From Cellulomonas persica (GTDB lineage: Bacteria; Actinomycetota; Actinomycetes; Actinomycetales; Cellulomonadaceae): a DNA stretch of 64,000 bases. A program made the position numbers and the translations under genes. Within the stretch, counting starts at the first letter, position 1; every line of letters begins with the position of its first letter. The notes under the pieces were generated by a model, which made no database searches, was not told where the DNA came from, and saw nothing but the letters and a program-made list of their open reading frames with translations. This document shows, in pieces, positions 43,059-51,193 of the stretch. The stretch lies in assembly GCF_007989825.1 (NCBI RefSeq), contig NZ_BJUA01000003.1, forward strand, positions 62,001 to 126,000, written 5' to 3'.

Positions 43059-44011
43059 GCGTACAGGGTGCCGGTGTTGACGACGGGTGTCGCGCGGCTG
43101 TCGCCGCACAGGACGACGAGCAGGTTTGAGACCATGGCCGCACGGCGCTCGTCGTCGAGCGAGACGACGCCGTCCTGCTCGAGCCGCGACAGCGCGTCCT
43201 CGACCATCGAGACGGCACCCTCGACGATCCGTTCACGCGCCGCGATGATCGCGCCGGCCTGCTGACGCTGGAGCATCGCCTGGGCGATCTCCGGTGCGTA
43301 CGCGAGGTTCGAGATGCGCGCCTCGATGACCTCGATGCCCGCGATCACCACGCGCTCGGCGACCTCAGCGGCGATCTCGCCCGAGACGACCTCGGTGGCG
43401 CCGCGCAGCGACTGCTCGCCGTCGTCGGCGTGGTCGTAGGGGTGCGCCATCGCGACGTGCCGCAGCGCGGACTCGGACTGCACGCGCACGAAGTCGGCGT
43501 AGTCCTCGACGGCGAACGTGGCCTTGGCGGTGTCCGCGACCTGCCACACGACGATCGAGGCGATGTTGATCGGGTTGCCGTCGGCGTCGTTGACCTTGAG
43601 CTCGTTGGTCTCGAAGTTGCGGACGCGGACCGAGACACGCTTCTTCGTGGTCAGGGGCACCGTCATGACGAAGCCGGTGCGCCGGACCGTGCCGAGGTAC
43701 CGGCCGAACAGCTGGACGACCTTGGTCTGCCCGGGAGAGACGATCGTCAGCCCGGAGAACCCGAGCATCGCGAGGAGGATCGCGAGGATCCCGACCGCGG
43801 CGAGCCCGTCCTGGCCCGCGTCGGCCGCCGCGAAGAACGGGATCGAGGCGACCGCGAGACCCACCGAGAGCAGCAGGACGAGGGCCGCACCGCCTGCCCC
43901 GACGGTCCACGCCGAGCGTTCCTCGACGTCGACGCGAGCGCCGGCGTGGCCGACCGGCCTGCCTGCGGGGTCGCCGCCCTCGGAGCTCTGCGGCGGGACG
44001 GTGTCGGTCAT
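43055..44011 (-). CDS. SPFH/Band 7 domain protein (slipin-like)
   Basis: 318 aa. Two adjacent membrane segments (about 38-58 and 68-90) are followed by the SPFH domain at about 92-265 (VSPGQTKVVQLFGRYLGTVRRTGFVMTVPLTTKKRVSVRVRNFETNELKVNDADGNPINIASIVVWQV and on), then EVIEARISNLAYAPEIAQAMLQRQQAGAIIAARERIVEGAV, the flotillin-like coiled-coil. It should be a membrane scaffold. No peptidase partner (NfeD) is adjacent; instead an RHH protein overlaps. Confidence 0.9.
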   Translation of the reverse strand: MTDTVPPQSSEGGDPAGRPVGHAGARVDVEERSAWTVGAGGAALVLLLSVGLAVASIPFFAAADAGQDGLAAVGILAILLAMLGFSGLTIVSPGQTKVVQLFGRYLGTVRRTGFVMTVPLTTKKRVSVRVRNFETNELKVNDADGNPINIASIVVWQVADTAKATFAVEDYADFVRVQSESALRHVAMAHPYDHADDGEQSLRGATEVVSGEIAAEVAERVVIAGIEVIEARISNLAYAPEIAQAMLQRQQAGAIIAARERIVEGAVSMVEDALSRLEQDGVVSLDDERRAAMVSNLLVVLCGDSRATPVVNTGTLYA

Positions 44012-44050
44012 GGTGTCCGCCTGAGGATCGTGTCACCGCGCCTCCTGCGC

Positions 44051-44067
44051 GATATCAAAGTGATATC
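44051..44067. promoter_or_regulatory. Perfect inverted repeat in the SPFH/GyrB-like spacer
   Basis: GATATCA-AAG-TGATATC: 7-bp arms, 3-base spacer. It is an AT-rich island in a GC-rich spacer, between divergent genes (SPFH at 44011, GyrB-like at 44138). A probable operator, perhaps of the RHH protein. Confidence 0.7.
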
Positions 44068-44137
44068 ACATTTGGTGGCCCGCCCGACACCCCCGAAGAC
44101 CCGTGCGGTGCCTCGTGCGTGCTGGAAGGATGCGCGG

Positions 44138-44755
44138 ATGACGACCTCGGACCCGGCCACCTGGGTGACGACGACGCACGACTGGGCGGTGACGGTCGAC
44201 CTCGCGCACCTCGAGGCGATCCGTCGTGACCCGGCTGCGTATGCGCCCGGCGGCGCGCTGCACCTCGTGCTCGAGGTCATGGCCTACGCCGACGAGGAGG
44301 CGGCCGAGCGCGGGCGGCGCGGCACGTGCGTCGTGACGCTGCACGCGGACGGGTCGGTCTCGGTCGCCGACGGCGGGCGCGGCACGGACACGCGGCAGCT
44401 CAGCACGGGCGAGCCGATCCGCAAGCCCGTCATGGCCACCCGCGACGTGCGCTTCTTCGACACGGGCCACGACGTGCTGCTGCCCGACGGCCACCCTCGG
44501 CGCGGGATCTCGGTCGTCGCCGCGCTGAGCGTCTGGCTCACACACACCAACGCCCGCACCGACGGCGCCTGGACCCAGCGCTACGAGCACGGCATCCCGA
44601 CGAGCGACCTGCTCCCGGTGGAGCCCACGGGAGCGACCGGCACCACGGTCCGCTTCCTCGCCGACCTGCGGGTGCCCAGGGCGGGTCTGACCGCTGAACG
44701 GCTGCGTGCCGTCGCCGCCTTCGAGTCGCTCGACGTCGACATCCGCAGCGAGTAG
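44138..44755 (+). CDS. Stand-alone GyrB-like GHKL ATPase domain, degenerate
   Basis: 205 aa. It matches only the N-terminal ATP-binding domain of GyrB/ParE: HLEAIRRDPAAYAP, HLVLEVMAYADEEA (N-box), VSVADGGRG (G1 box), GISVVAALS (G2 box) and TGTTVRFLAD. In the N-box, Glu46 remains but the Asn that binds Mg-ATP is Tyr50 (EVMAY for EVVDN). The transducer, TOPRIM and Tyr domains are absent. So it is probably a pseudo-ATPase or a regulatory protein and not a topoisomerase. ATG behind GGAAGGA. Confidence 0.78.
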   Translation: MTTSDPATWVTTTHDWAVTVDLAHLEAIRRDPAAYAPGGALHLVLEVMAYADEEAAERGRRGTCVVTLHADGSVSVADGGRGTDTRQLSTGEPIRKPVMATRDVRFFDTGHDVLLPDGHPRRGISVVAALSVWLTHTNARTDGAWTQRYEHGIPTSDLLPVEPTGATGTTVRFLADLRVPRAGLTAERLRAVAAFESLDVDIRSE

Positions 44756-44864
44756 CCGCCCGGCCTGGCGGGACGCTCCCGGGTGGCGAGCGACGCGCGC
44801 GGGGGCGGCGGAGTCCGCTGGTGTGGGCCCGGTCGTCAGGCGGGTCCTGCTCGACGCGCAGCCG

Positions 44865-45248
44865 CTACCCGACGGCCCGCCGGTGTCCGTACCGCTTGAT
44901 CGCGCCCTGATGAGTGATGCCCAGCGCGGCGCCGATCTCGGTCCACGTCACGCCGTTCGCGCGCGCGGCGATGACGGCGTTCTCGATGTCCTGCTCGGCG
45001 GCGCGCTTGGCCCGCACGGCCGCCTCGATGTGCGCGACCGCAGACCGGTCGCGCACGGTCGCCTTGGCAGGGTCGAACCCCTCGAGCATGGCGAGTCGTG
45101 CGGCGTCGTCGTCCGTGTCCGCGTGGCGCGCCCTGGTGTTCGTGGCCGTGCGCTGCCGGACGAGGCGGCCGGTGTCTGCCGACCTCGCGGCGGAGCTCTC
45201 GCCCAGCGCTCGCGGGGCCTTCCTGGTGGTGGTCTTCGCGTTCTTCAC
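44865..45248 (-). CDS. Helix-turn-helix protein, probable antitoxin partner
   Basis: 127 aa from the GTG behind GAGGAAGAGGG. The N-terminal 60 residues are basic and low-complexity. Residues about 75-122 contain a helical pair AVAHIEAAVRAKRAAEQDIENAVIAARANGV followed by an HTH WTEIGAALGITHQGAIKRYG. It starts 19 bp after a small toxin-like gene on the same strand; the pair looks like a toxin-antitoxin operon with the usual order reversed. The role is inferred. Confidence 0.6.
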   Translation of the reverse strand: MKNAKTTTRKAPRALGESSAARSADTGRLVRQRTATNTRARHADTDDDAARLAMLEGFDPAKATVRDRSAVAHIEAAVRAKRAAEQDIENAVIAARANGVTWTEIGAALGITHQGAIKRYGHRRAVG

Positions 45249-45267
45249 GTCGCTGCCCTCTTCCTCG

Positions 45268-45483
45268 TCACGGCCAGAACTTCCGACGCACGGGCATCGC
45301 GTGGATGGTCCGGGGGTCGGCGTCGTCGGGTACGACGCCGACTTCAAGCATCGCCCCGTTGCGTGCCGGGCCGATGATCATGAGCACCTCGCCGCTGTCG
45401 AACGCGCGGACGTCGTGCTCGATCGCGTGGGGGATGTCCGCGTCGGCGACGCCGTGGTTCCTGGCGCTCGCCCTGATCCTCAC
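45268..45483 (-). CDS. Small toxin-like protein
   Basis: 71 aa, GTG start. Pattern: RIRASARNHGVADADIPHAIEHDVRAFDSGEVLMIIGPARNGAMLEVGVV, ending RTIHAMPVRRKFWP. The His-x6-His/Arg helix followed by a four-strand sheet and the conserved HAMPxRxKF end resemble small RelE/BrnT-like or DUF4258-like toxins found beside HTH partners in actinobacteria. A dyad lies just upstream at 45499-45520. Activity is not established. Confidence 0.6.
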   Translation of the reverse strand: MRIRASARNHGVADADIPHAIEHDVRAFDSGEVLMIIGPARNGAMLEVGVVPDDADPRTIHAMPVRRKFWP

Positions 45484-45498
45484 GCGCTGCAGCTCTAG

Positions 45499-45520
45499 TT
45501 GCAGCGATCCGCGTCTGCAA
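45499..45520. promoter_or_regulatory. Inverted repeat upstream of the toxin-like gene
   Basis: TTGCAG (45499-45504) and CTGCAA (45515-45520) form a 6-bp dyad with a 10-base spacer; CTGCAG at 45488-45493 adds another half-site. Placed 16 bp before the GTG, it may be the operator of the pair. Confidence 0.45.
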
Positions 45521-45576
45521 CCAGGGTTGCGCGGGTCTCGTCGGCATTGCGTGTGGTTGCCGGCGGTGGGGGAGAC

Positions 45577-45612
45577 GACGAAGGCCCGGACCTGGTGGTC
45601 CGGGCCTTCGTC
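45577..45612 (-). terminator. Terminator of the initiator tRNA gene
   Basis: GACGAAGGCCCGGAC (45577-45591) and its exact complement (45598-45612) form a 15-bp stem with a 6-base loop, 8 bases beyond the tRNA 3' end. Confidence 0.85.
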
Positions 45613-45619
45613 ACGTGAG

Positions 45620-45693
45620 TAGCGGGGGCAGGATTTGAACCTGCGACCTCTGGGTTATGAGCCCAGCGAGCTACCGAGCTGCTCCACCCCGCG
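45620..45693 (-). tRNA. Initiator tRNA-fMet (CAT)
   Basis: 74 bases on the minus strand. 5' CGCGGGG, D arm GGAGC...GCTC, anticodon arm CTGGG-CTCATAA-CCCAG with anticodon CAT at 45657-45659, T arm GCAGGTTCAAATCCTGC, 3' CCCCGC then T-A. The first base pair C1-U72 is a mismatch and the anticodon stem has three G-C pairs next to the loop; both are marks of bacterial initiator tRNA. No CCA is encoded. Confidence 0.97.
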
Positions 45694-45737
45694 TCGGCTC
45701 GACAACCTTACGACACGGCCGCTGGGTGTCCAAATCG

Positions 45738-46733
45738 TCAGCCTGTGACCCGCACCGCACCCCGCCGCAGGCGCAGCGTGCCCTGCGCGACGACGACCCC
45801 CACGACGACCAGCACGCCGCCCACGGGCTCGTGCCACTCGAGGTGCTCGCCGAGCACGGCCATGCCCAGCGCGACGCCGACGACCGGGGTCAGGTAGGTG
45901 ACGGTCGAGGCGCGCTGCGCCCCCCACGTCGCGACGACCTGCGTGTTCCACACGTAGGCGATCCCGGTGCCGAGCACGCCGAGCAGGACGAGGCTGACGA
46001 CGACCGAGGTCGACAGCGTGACGGGCTCGCGCGCGATGAACGGCGAGACGAGCAGCATCACGACCGCCGCGGAGCCGACCTGGCCCGCGGCGACGGTCTC
46101 GGCGGGCAGGCGCAGCGGAGTGACGAACCGGCGCAGGTACGTCATGCCGAGCCCGTAGCAGGTGGTCGCGCCGAGGCACGCGAGGACCGCGGGCAGGGGA
46201 GCGGCGTCCGCGAGCTCGCCCAGGTAGGTCCACGGACCGACGATCACGACGACGCCGGTGATCCCGAGGACGAGGCCGACGCCCTGGCGGCGGGTGAGGC
46301 GCTCGGCGGGCAGGAGCGCGGCCGAGGCGGCGGCGGTCATGAGCGGGGTCGTCGCGTTGAGGATCGACGACAGCCCGGACGCCAGGTGCTGCCCGGCCCA
46401 CGCGAACGCGAGGAACGGCAGCACGCACAGCAGCACGCCGGTCACGGCGAGGTGGCCCCAGCTGCGCGCGTCGCTCGGCCAGCGGCGCCGGGTGACGGTC
46501 GCGACGACCGCCAGCGCGAGCGCGCCCAGGACGATCCGGCCGAGCGCGACCTGCGCGGGGGAGAGGCCCTCGAGCGCGACCTTGATGAGCAGGAAGCTCG
46601 AGCCCCAGATCAGGGCGAGCGCGACGTACTTGACGACGATGTGCCGGGCCGTCGGCGCGGGAGCGGGTCCTCCAGCCGGTGCGGTCGAGGGCGTCGCGCG
46701 GGGCGAGGTGCCCGTGGTGGGGGACGTGGTCAC
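45738..46733 (-). CDS. EamA/DMT-family exporter
   Basis: 331 aa with ten membrane helices in two EamA repeats (about 40-165 and 190-325). KYVALALIWGSSFLLIKVALEGLSPAQVALGRIVLGALAL and GLSSILNATTPLMTAAASAALLPAERLTRRQ are first-repeat signatures. The second repeat has GTGIAYVWNTQVVATWGAQRASTVTYLTPVVGVALGMAVLGE. GTG start; the longer frame adds 12 residues. Probably exports an amino acid or metabolite; substrate unknown. Confidence 0.9.
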   Translation of the reverse strand: MTTSPTTGTSPRATPSTAPAGGPAPAPTARHIVVKYVALALIWGSSFLLIKVALEGLSPAQVALGRIVLGALALAVVATVTRRRWPSDARSWGHLAVTGVLLCVLPFLAFAWAGQHLASGLSSILNATTPLMTAAASAALLPAERLTRRQGVGLVLGITGVVVIVGPWTYLGELADAAPLPAVLACLGATTCYGLGMTYLRRFVTPLRLPAETVAAGQVGSAAVVMLLVSPFIAREPVTLSTSVVVSLVLLGVLGTGIAYVWNTQVVATWGAQRASTVTYLTPVVGVALGMAVLGEHLEWHEPVGGVLVVVGVVVAQGTLRLRRGAVRVTG

Positions 46734-46799
46734 GTCACGACGATCGCCGAAGCATCCCGCAGGAGGCAAGGCGACGACGACGAGACGCCGCAGCCGAGC

Positions 46800-48341
46800 T
46801 CAGCTCGTGCGTTGCGCGAGCTGGTAGCCGCCCGCGTTGTAGACGATCCGGAACGTCGTGCCGGGGAACCGGTCCTGCGCGTCCTGCGCGGCGTCGTTCG
46901 GCGCCGGGTTCCAGCCGCCGCCGTACTGGTCGATCAGCACGTAGTCCGGCGCGGGGTTGCCCGTGTTGCCGACGTAGAACACGTCGGTCCGGTCGACGAG
47001 GTACGACATGAGGCCGATGTCGGTCTCCACCACGGCGTCGTCGGGGATGGTCGCGAGCACCTGACGGGCCTCGACCGCGCGCGACGACTGCGCCCACAGG
47101 TCGTCGGGACGTCCGAGCCGCGCGACGTCGAGCTGCGGGACGAGCATCGCCGCGACCGCGACCGCGACGGGTGCCGCCGCGAACGAGTAGCGGCGCAGCC
47201 ACCCGCGCGGCGAGCGGCGCGCGAGCAGCACACCGTCGAGCAGCGCGGCGAACGCGATGGGCATGAGCACCGCGCTGTAGTGCCAGGTGTGGCCGTAGTA
47301 GTAGCCGTTGTCCGCGTAGAAGCGCCACATGATCGTCGGCAGCGCGACGAGCAGGATCGGGGACCGGACCCCGATGAACCCGGTGATCGCGACGAGCAGC
47401 AGCAGCGTGACGACCTTGCTGCCGTCGTCGACGAGCAGCGTGATCGCCGTCCACGGGTGCGTGACGATCGCGCCGACGTCGATCCGGGACCCGTAGTCCC
47501 ACTGGTCCTGCGTGTTGAGCGCCGGGATCAGCACCGCGGTCGACAGCACGGTCCAGCCGAAGCCCCAGCCGGTCAGCCACAGCCCGAGCGACGGCCGCTG
47601 CGTGTCGCGGCCGCGCATCTTCCACCACAGCACGAGGCCGAGCGCCGCGACCGTCAGCCCCAGGTCCTCCTTGACGAAGACGAGCGGCGCGGCCCACAGC
47701 GCAGCCGCGAGCCAGCGTTCCCGCAGCAGCGCGACGAGCGACAGCGCGAGCAGCGGGACCGCGAACGCGATCTCGTGGAACTGCGCGGCGACCGCACCGA
47801 CCAGCCCGAAGCTCACCGCGTACGCGGCGCCGACCAGCGTGCCCTGCAGTGCGCCGAGCAGCCGCACCGCGTGCCGGCCGACCACGTACACCGACGCCGC
47901 GAACAGCAGCCCCTGGACGATCAGCAGCGTCAGCGCGTGCGGGAACACCCGGTACGGGACGCCGAGCAGCGTGAGCAGGGGGTGGAAGTGGTCGCCCAGG
48001 AGGTTGAAGCCGTCGCCCTTGATCGTGACGATCGGCGCCTCGACGTGCGCGTACCGGCGCGCGAGCTGCGTGAAGATCCCCAGGTCCCACGACGGCGACT
48101 CGAACCGACGCCACTGCAGCACCGAGAAGGTCGCATACGTCGCCGCCGCGAGCAGCGCGACGACGAGCGGACCGCCCCACGCGGCGGCCCCGCGGGGCTC
48201 GGGCGGGGCGAGCGGCTCGCTCGCGACGACCGGCGCGGCGTCCTCGTCGGCCGCGGTCTTCGCGCGCTCGTCGGCGCGGTCCTCGGCGGGAGGCGTGCTC
48301 GCCCCGTCGGGGGTCTTGGTCGTGTCGTCCGTCACAGCCAC
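46800..48341 (-). CDS. DUF2079 membrane protein
   Basis: 513 aa. An acidic, disordered N-terminus (1-55) is followed by about nine membrane helices. SPSWDLGIFTQLARRYAHVEAPIVTIKGDGFNLLGDHFHPLLTLLGVPYRVFPH contains the DLGIFxQ and GDHFxP motifs of DUF2079, which recall GT-C-fold glycosyltransferases or their relatives. AAQFHEIAFAVPLLAL and YNAGGYQLAQRT also match. The biochemical role is unknown. GTG start; a second GTG lies two codons later. Confidence 0.85.
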   Translation of the reverse strand: MAVTDDTTKTPDGASTPPAEDRADERAKTAADEDAAPVVASEPLAPPEPRGAAAWGGPLVVALLAAATYATFSVLQWRRFESPSWDLGIFTQLARRYAHVEAPIVTIKGDGFNLLGDHFHPLLTLLGVPYRVFPHALTLLIVQGLLFAASVYVVGRHAVRLLGALQGTLVGAAYAVSFGLVGAVAAQFHEIAFAVPLLALSLVALLRERWLAAALWAAPLVFVKEDLGLTVAALGLVLWWKMRGRDTQRPSLGLWLTGWGFGWTVLSTAVLIPALNTQDQWDYGSRIDVGAIVTHPWTAITLLVDDGSKVVTLLLLVAITGFIGVRSPILLVALPTIMWRFYADNGYYYGHTWHYSAVLMPIAFAALLDGVLLARRSPRGWLRRYSFAAAPVAVAVAAMLVPQLDVARLGRPDDLWAQSSRAVEARQVLATIPDDAVVETDIGLMSYLVDRTDVFYVGNTGNPAPDYVLIDQYGGGWNPAPNDAAQDAQDRFPGTTFRIVYNAGGYQLAQRTS

Positions 48342-48444
48342 CGGGGAATCATGACAGGCCCGCCCGTGCGCGGGAGCCGGGACGGCGGACGAGGGCGCGG
48401 CGCGGTCCGGCGCCGCACGTCCGAGTGTCAGCGCGCCGACGTCG

Positions 48445-49434
48445 TCACCGCAGCGCCGGACGCGGGTGCGGGATGTCGATCAGCGGGGCGCCCTGCGCCT
48501 TGACGAGCTCGGCGACCACGGCGCGCCAGCATCTCTCCGCCTCGTGCAGGTGCCGGGCGACGTCCTCGGGCGCGACGTGCCCGGCGACCCCGAGCCCGTC
48601 GGCCGCGTCGAGCGCGTCCTGCGCGCGGTACAGCGCGACGCGCGCGGCCCGGTACTGCGGCGTGGACTGCGCCCACGGAGGCGTCGCGACCTCGAGCGCA
48701 CCCGCGGCCTCGTCGAACATGGAGCGCACGAGCGCGACCGCGTGCGGGCGCTCCGCGAGCGACAGCCGCCCGGCGCCCGCAGCGACCGCCTGGACGACGC
48801 CCGACAGGGCCAGCCGCTGGACGGTGGAGTGCAGCGCGGTCGGGTCGATGCGCTGCGCGAGCAGGAGCGACAGCGTGCGCCCGAGCGTCGCCTCGTCGAG
48901 CTCGCGCCGCCGCCGACGAGCGCGCTCGGCCGCCTCCTGCGCCTGCTGGGCGCGCAGCGCCGCCGCGTGGGCCTCGCGCTCGCGCCGCTCCGCCTCGTGC
49001 CGCAGCGCGCTCTGGTGGCGCGTCACCACGTCCGCCGCGACGCGGACGTGGTGCTCGGACTCGACCTGCGCGCGCGCGACCAGCTCGCTCGCGAACGCGT
49101 TGAGCGGCGCCGCATGACCGGCGTCGGTGTAGCCGAACAGCGCGACGCGACGCTCGTCGGCCCACAGCACGGCCGTCTTGCTGTACCCGGCGCGGGAGTA
49201 GCACACGGCCGTCCGCCCGCCCGCCGCGCGGTGGAGCCGCTCGACCGTCTCGCGCGACACCGGCGAGCGGTAGTGCTCGACGAACGCCGCGAGGTCCTCG
49301 CCGACGAGGTCGAGGGCGCCCTCCTCGGGCGCCGCGGTCACGTGGGCGTCGAGCCGCGCGAGCACCAGGCGCGCGTGACGTTCGGCGAACCTCTCGGCCT
49401 CCCGCCACCGCGGGTCCTTGCGCACGGTGCTCAC
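48445..49434 (-). CDS. Hypothetical protein with coiled-coil centre
   Basis: 329 aa from a GTG behind GGGAGGCGAGGG. N-terminal half has a compact pattern (VERLHRAAGGRTAVCYSRAGYSKTAVLWADERRVALFGYTDAGHAAPLNAFASELVARA). A charged coiled coil at about 140-180 (HEAERREREAHAAALRAQQAQEAAERARRRRRELDEATLG) links to a helical C-terminal half. No family recognised, and no membrane segment. Confidence 0.65.
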   Translation of the reverse strand: MSTVRKDPRWREAERFAERHARLVLARLDAHVTAAPEEGALDLVGEDLAAFVEHYRSPVSRETVERLHRAAGGRTAVCYSRAGYSKTAVLWADERRVALFGYTDAGHAAPLNAFASELVARAQVESEHHVRVAADVVTRHQSALRHEAERREREAHAAALRAQQAQEAAERARRRRRELDEATLGRTLSLLLAQRIDPTALHSTVQRLALSGVVQAVAAGAGRLSLAERPHAVALVRSMFDEAAGALEVATPPWAQSTPQYRAARVALYRAQDALDAADGLGVAGHVAPEDVARHLHEAERCWRAVVAELVKAQGAPLIDIPHPRPALR

Positions 49435-49534
49435 AGCCCTCGCCTCCCGCCAGGTCCGCTCGACCGTAGGGCGTGCGCGTCGTCGCCCGCGCGGCCCAAC
49501 CGAGTGATCATCCGGGTGACGGGGTACCAGCACC

Positions 49535-49560
49535 TCGCCCGTGCGGGCGAATCTCGCCCG
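49535..49560. terminator. Alternating hairpin after the DUF4349 gene
   Basis: TCGCCCG (49535-49541), CGGGCGA (49544-49550) and TCGCCCG (49554-49560): the middle segment can pair with either flank (loops of 2 or 3 bases). It lies 22 bases past the DUF4349 stop in the minus direction. Confidence 0.6.
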
Positions 49561-49581
49561 TGACCTGCGGGTTCGAGCCGC

Positions 49582-50547
49582 TCAGCCCTCGCGTGAGGCG
49601 TTCGGGCCGGAGGGGTCCGGGGCGCCCACCGCGACCGGTTCGCGCTCCTCGGGCGCGGGCGGTGCGGGCCGACGACGGCGGCGTCGGACGGCCACGACGA
49701 CGAGCGCCACGAGACCGGCGACGACGAGCCACGGCAGCAGTGCTCCGAGCACCACCAACGTCACCGAGATCGTCGTGACCAGCGCCTCCCACCCCGCCTC
49801 GAGACCGGACAGGAAGGTGTCGGACTGCTCCTCCTCCTGCGGCTCGAGCGTGCCGGGCCCGGAGATCGTGACCTCGAGCGTCGAGAGCGAGACGCGGCCC
49901 TGCAGGCGCGCACGCTCCGACTGCAGCGACTCGAGCTCGGCCTGGCGCGACGACAGCGCGGTCTCCGCCTCGAGCAGCTCGCGCGTGCTCGTCGCCCCCT
50001 CCATGAGCGTCTCCATGCGCTCCACCGAGAGCTCGAGCGCGTGGATCCGGGCGTCGAGGTCCTGCGCCGCGTCGGTGACGTCCTCCACCTGCAGGTCCAT
50101 GCTGGTGACCTGCGCGAGCTGCTTGAGCTTGTCGATGGTCGAGGAGACCTTGTCCGCCGGTACGCGGACGGTCATCGACGACACGGCGACCTCGGTCTCG
50201 CTCGCGGCCTGCTCCGAGCGTGAGTCGATGCGGCCGCCCGCGCCCTCGACGTGCGCCACGAGCGCGCGCGCCGTCGCGATCGGGTCCTCGGACTCGACCC
50301 AGACCGTGCCGGTCTGCACGACGAGACGCGCCTCGTTCGACGTGCCGGACGTCCCGCCCGGCGCCGACTCGTCCTGCGCGCCCTTGTCGCTCCCGCCACC
50401 GTCGGTGTCGGCCGCGACGCCGCCGGCGGGCGCCTGGTCGCCGGACTCGGCGCTCGCCGAGCAGCCGGCGAGCAGCAGCCCGACGAGCATCACCGCAGAT
50501 GCCCAGGTCAGCGTGGACGGACGAGGTCGGCGCCGGGTGGTGGTCAT
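49582..50547 (-). CDS. DUF4349 lipoprotein
   Basis: 321 aa. Signal with lipobox LLAGC (Cys29) after a basic start. A disordered Gly/Asp-rich linker is followed by the DUF4349 domain at about 70-270: ARLVVQTGTVWVESEDPIATARALVAHVEGAGGRIDSRSEQ, VSSMTVRVPADKVSSTIDKLKQLAQV, a coiled coil (about 165-225), then LSTLEVTISGP and a membrane helix near 250-280 with an Arg-rich stop. Envelope protein of unknown function. Confidence 0.85.
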   Translation of the reverse strand: MTTTRRRPRPSTLTWASAVMLVGLLLAGCSASAESGDQAPAGGVAADTDGGGSDKGAQDESAPGGTSGTSNEARLVVQTGTVWVESEDPIATARALVAHVEGAGGRIDSRSEQAASETEVAVSSMTVRVPADKVSSTIDKLKQLAQVTSMDLQVEDVTDAAQDLDARIHALELSVERMETLMEGATSTRELLEAETALSSRQAELESLQSERARLQGRVSLSTLEVTISGPGTLEPQEEEQSDTFLSGLEAGWEALVTTISVTLVVLGALLPWLVVAGLVALVVVAVRRRRRRPAPPAPEEREPVAVGAPDPSGPNASREG

Positions 50548-50703
50548 GGTGCCGACCGTAGGGACTGCGGGTGTCGTGCGGGCGCACAGTGGCCCGATCG
50601 TGACGTCGTCGTCATCGGATCGCAGCCCGCACGGCTCCCGTGGCGCTCGGTCGGCCGCTCGGCCGACGGGGTGACTGAGGGATGAGAAGGCCCATGAATC
50701 CGG

Positions 50704-50732
50704 TTGACCCGGTCCTGGGGCCGACGTACGGT
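50704..50732 (+). promoter_or_regulatory. Sigma-70-like promoter
   Basis: TTGACC at 50704-50709, a 17-base spacer, and TACGGT at 50727-50732 form a near-consensus actinobacterial promoter. The start point would be near 50739, about 65 bases before the small ORF and 450 bases before the GNAT-like gene. Confidence 0.6.
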
Positions 50733-50803
50733 CCGCACGACGGGTCGACCTACGGCCCGGCTCGGAGCCCCCTCACGGGAGCCGCACAGCGGAGGTACGC
50801 GCC

Positions 50804-50905
50804 ATGCACGGACGACGGGAGCATCCCGCGCGTTCCCGTGCCGTATGCGCGTGGTCGATGATCGCCGACGGGCGATACCTCCGCGCGTTCCGCTGTCCCT
50901 GCTGA
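50804..50905 (+). CDS. Small ORF with Cys-rich end, possible leader peptide
   Basis: 33 codons; ATG preceded by GGAGG with 8 bases of spacing. The peptide begins MHGRREHPARSRAV, has Cys15, and ends FRCPC. It lies downstream of a clear promoter and in front of a long C-rich leader. Could be a regulatory leader peptide or a small protein; no homologue is recalled. Confidence 0.4.
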   Translation: MHGRREHPARSRAVCAWSMIADGRYLRAFRCPC

Positions 50906-51193
50906 CGCCGAACGCGCCACCCCGCACCGCGCCGCACGCGCCCGCCCGGTCGACCCGGCGCCGACCGCGAGCCACCGCATCTGAGCTCGACGGCTCCGCC
51001 GCCCGCCACCGAGCCCGATCCTCCGGCCGGCTCCCAGGCGACCGACTCACGGCACCGGCGTCACCACCGAGGCTCGCGACCGACCCGCGGCCCTGCCCGA
51101 CCCGGTCCAGCCGGGCGGCGTCCGCCCACCGAACCAGTCCCACACCCGCGCACCGCATGACCCGCGGTCCGCCCCGTGCTCGAGGAGTACACC

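Larger units (their letters stand above)
50548..51193 (+). other. Long leader/intergenic region with promoter, small ORF and C-rich stretch
   Basis: No gene of normal size is supported here. Reading rightward it holds a good promoter (50704-50732), a 33-codon ORF with a strong ribosome site (50804-50905), and about 270 bases that are rich in C and poor in G on the plus strand, then the GNAT-like gene. This order is compatible with an attenuation leader. Confidence 0.45.

Noticed and set aside
44138..44755. Functional gyrB or parE
   Set aside because: Only the ATPase domain is present, the N-box Asn is missing, and TOPRIM and other domains are absent.
50694..50861. 55-codon ORF starting MNPVDPVLGPTYGP
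   Set aside because: Its start lies upstream of and overlaps the good promoter at 50704-50732, so it would not be on that transcript, and the ribosome site is weak.
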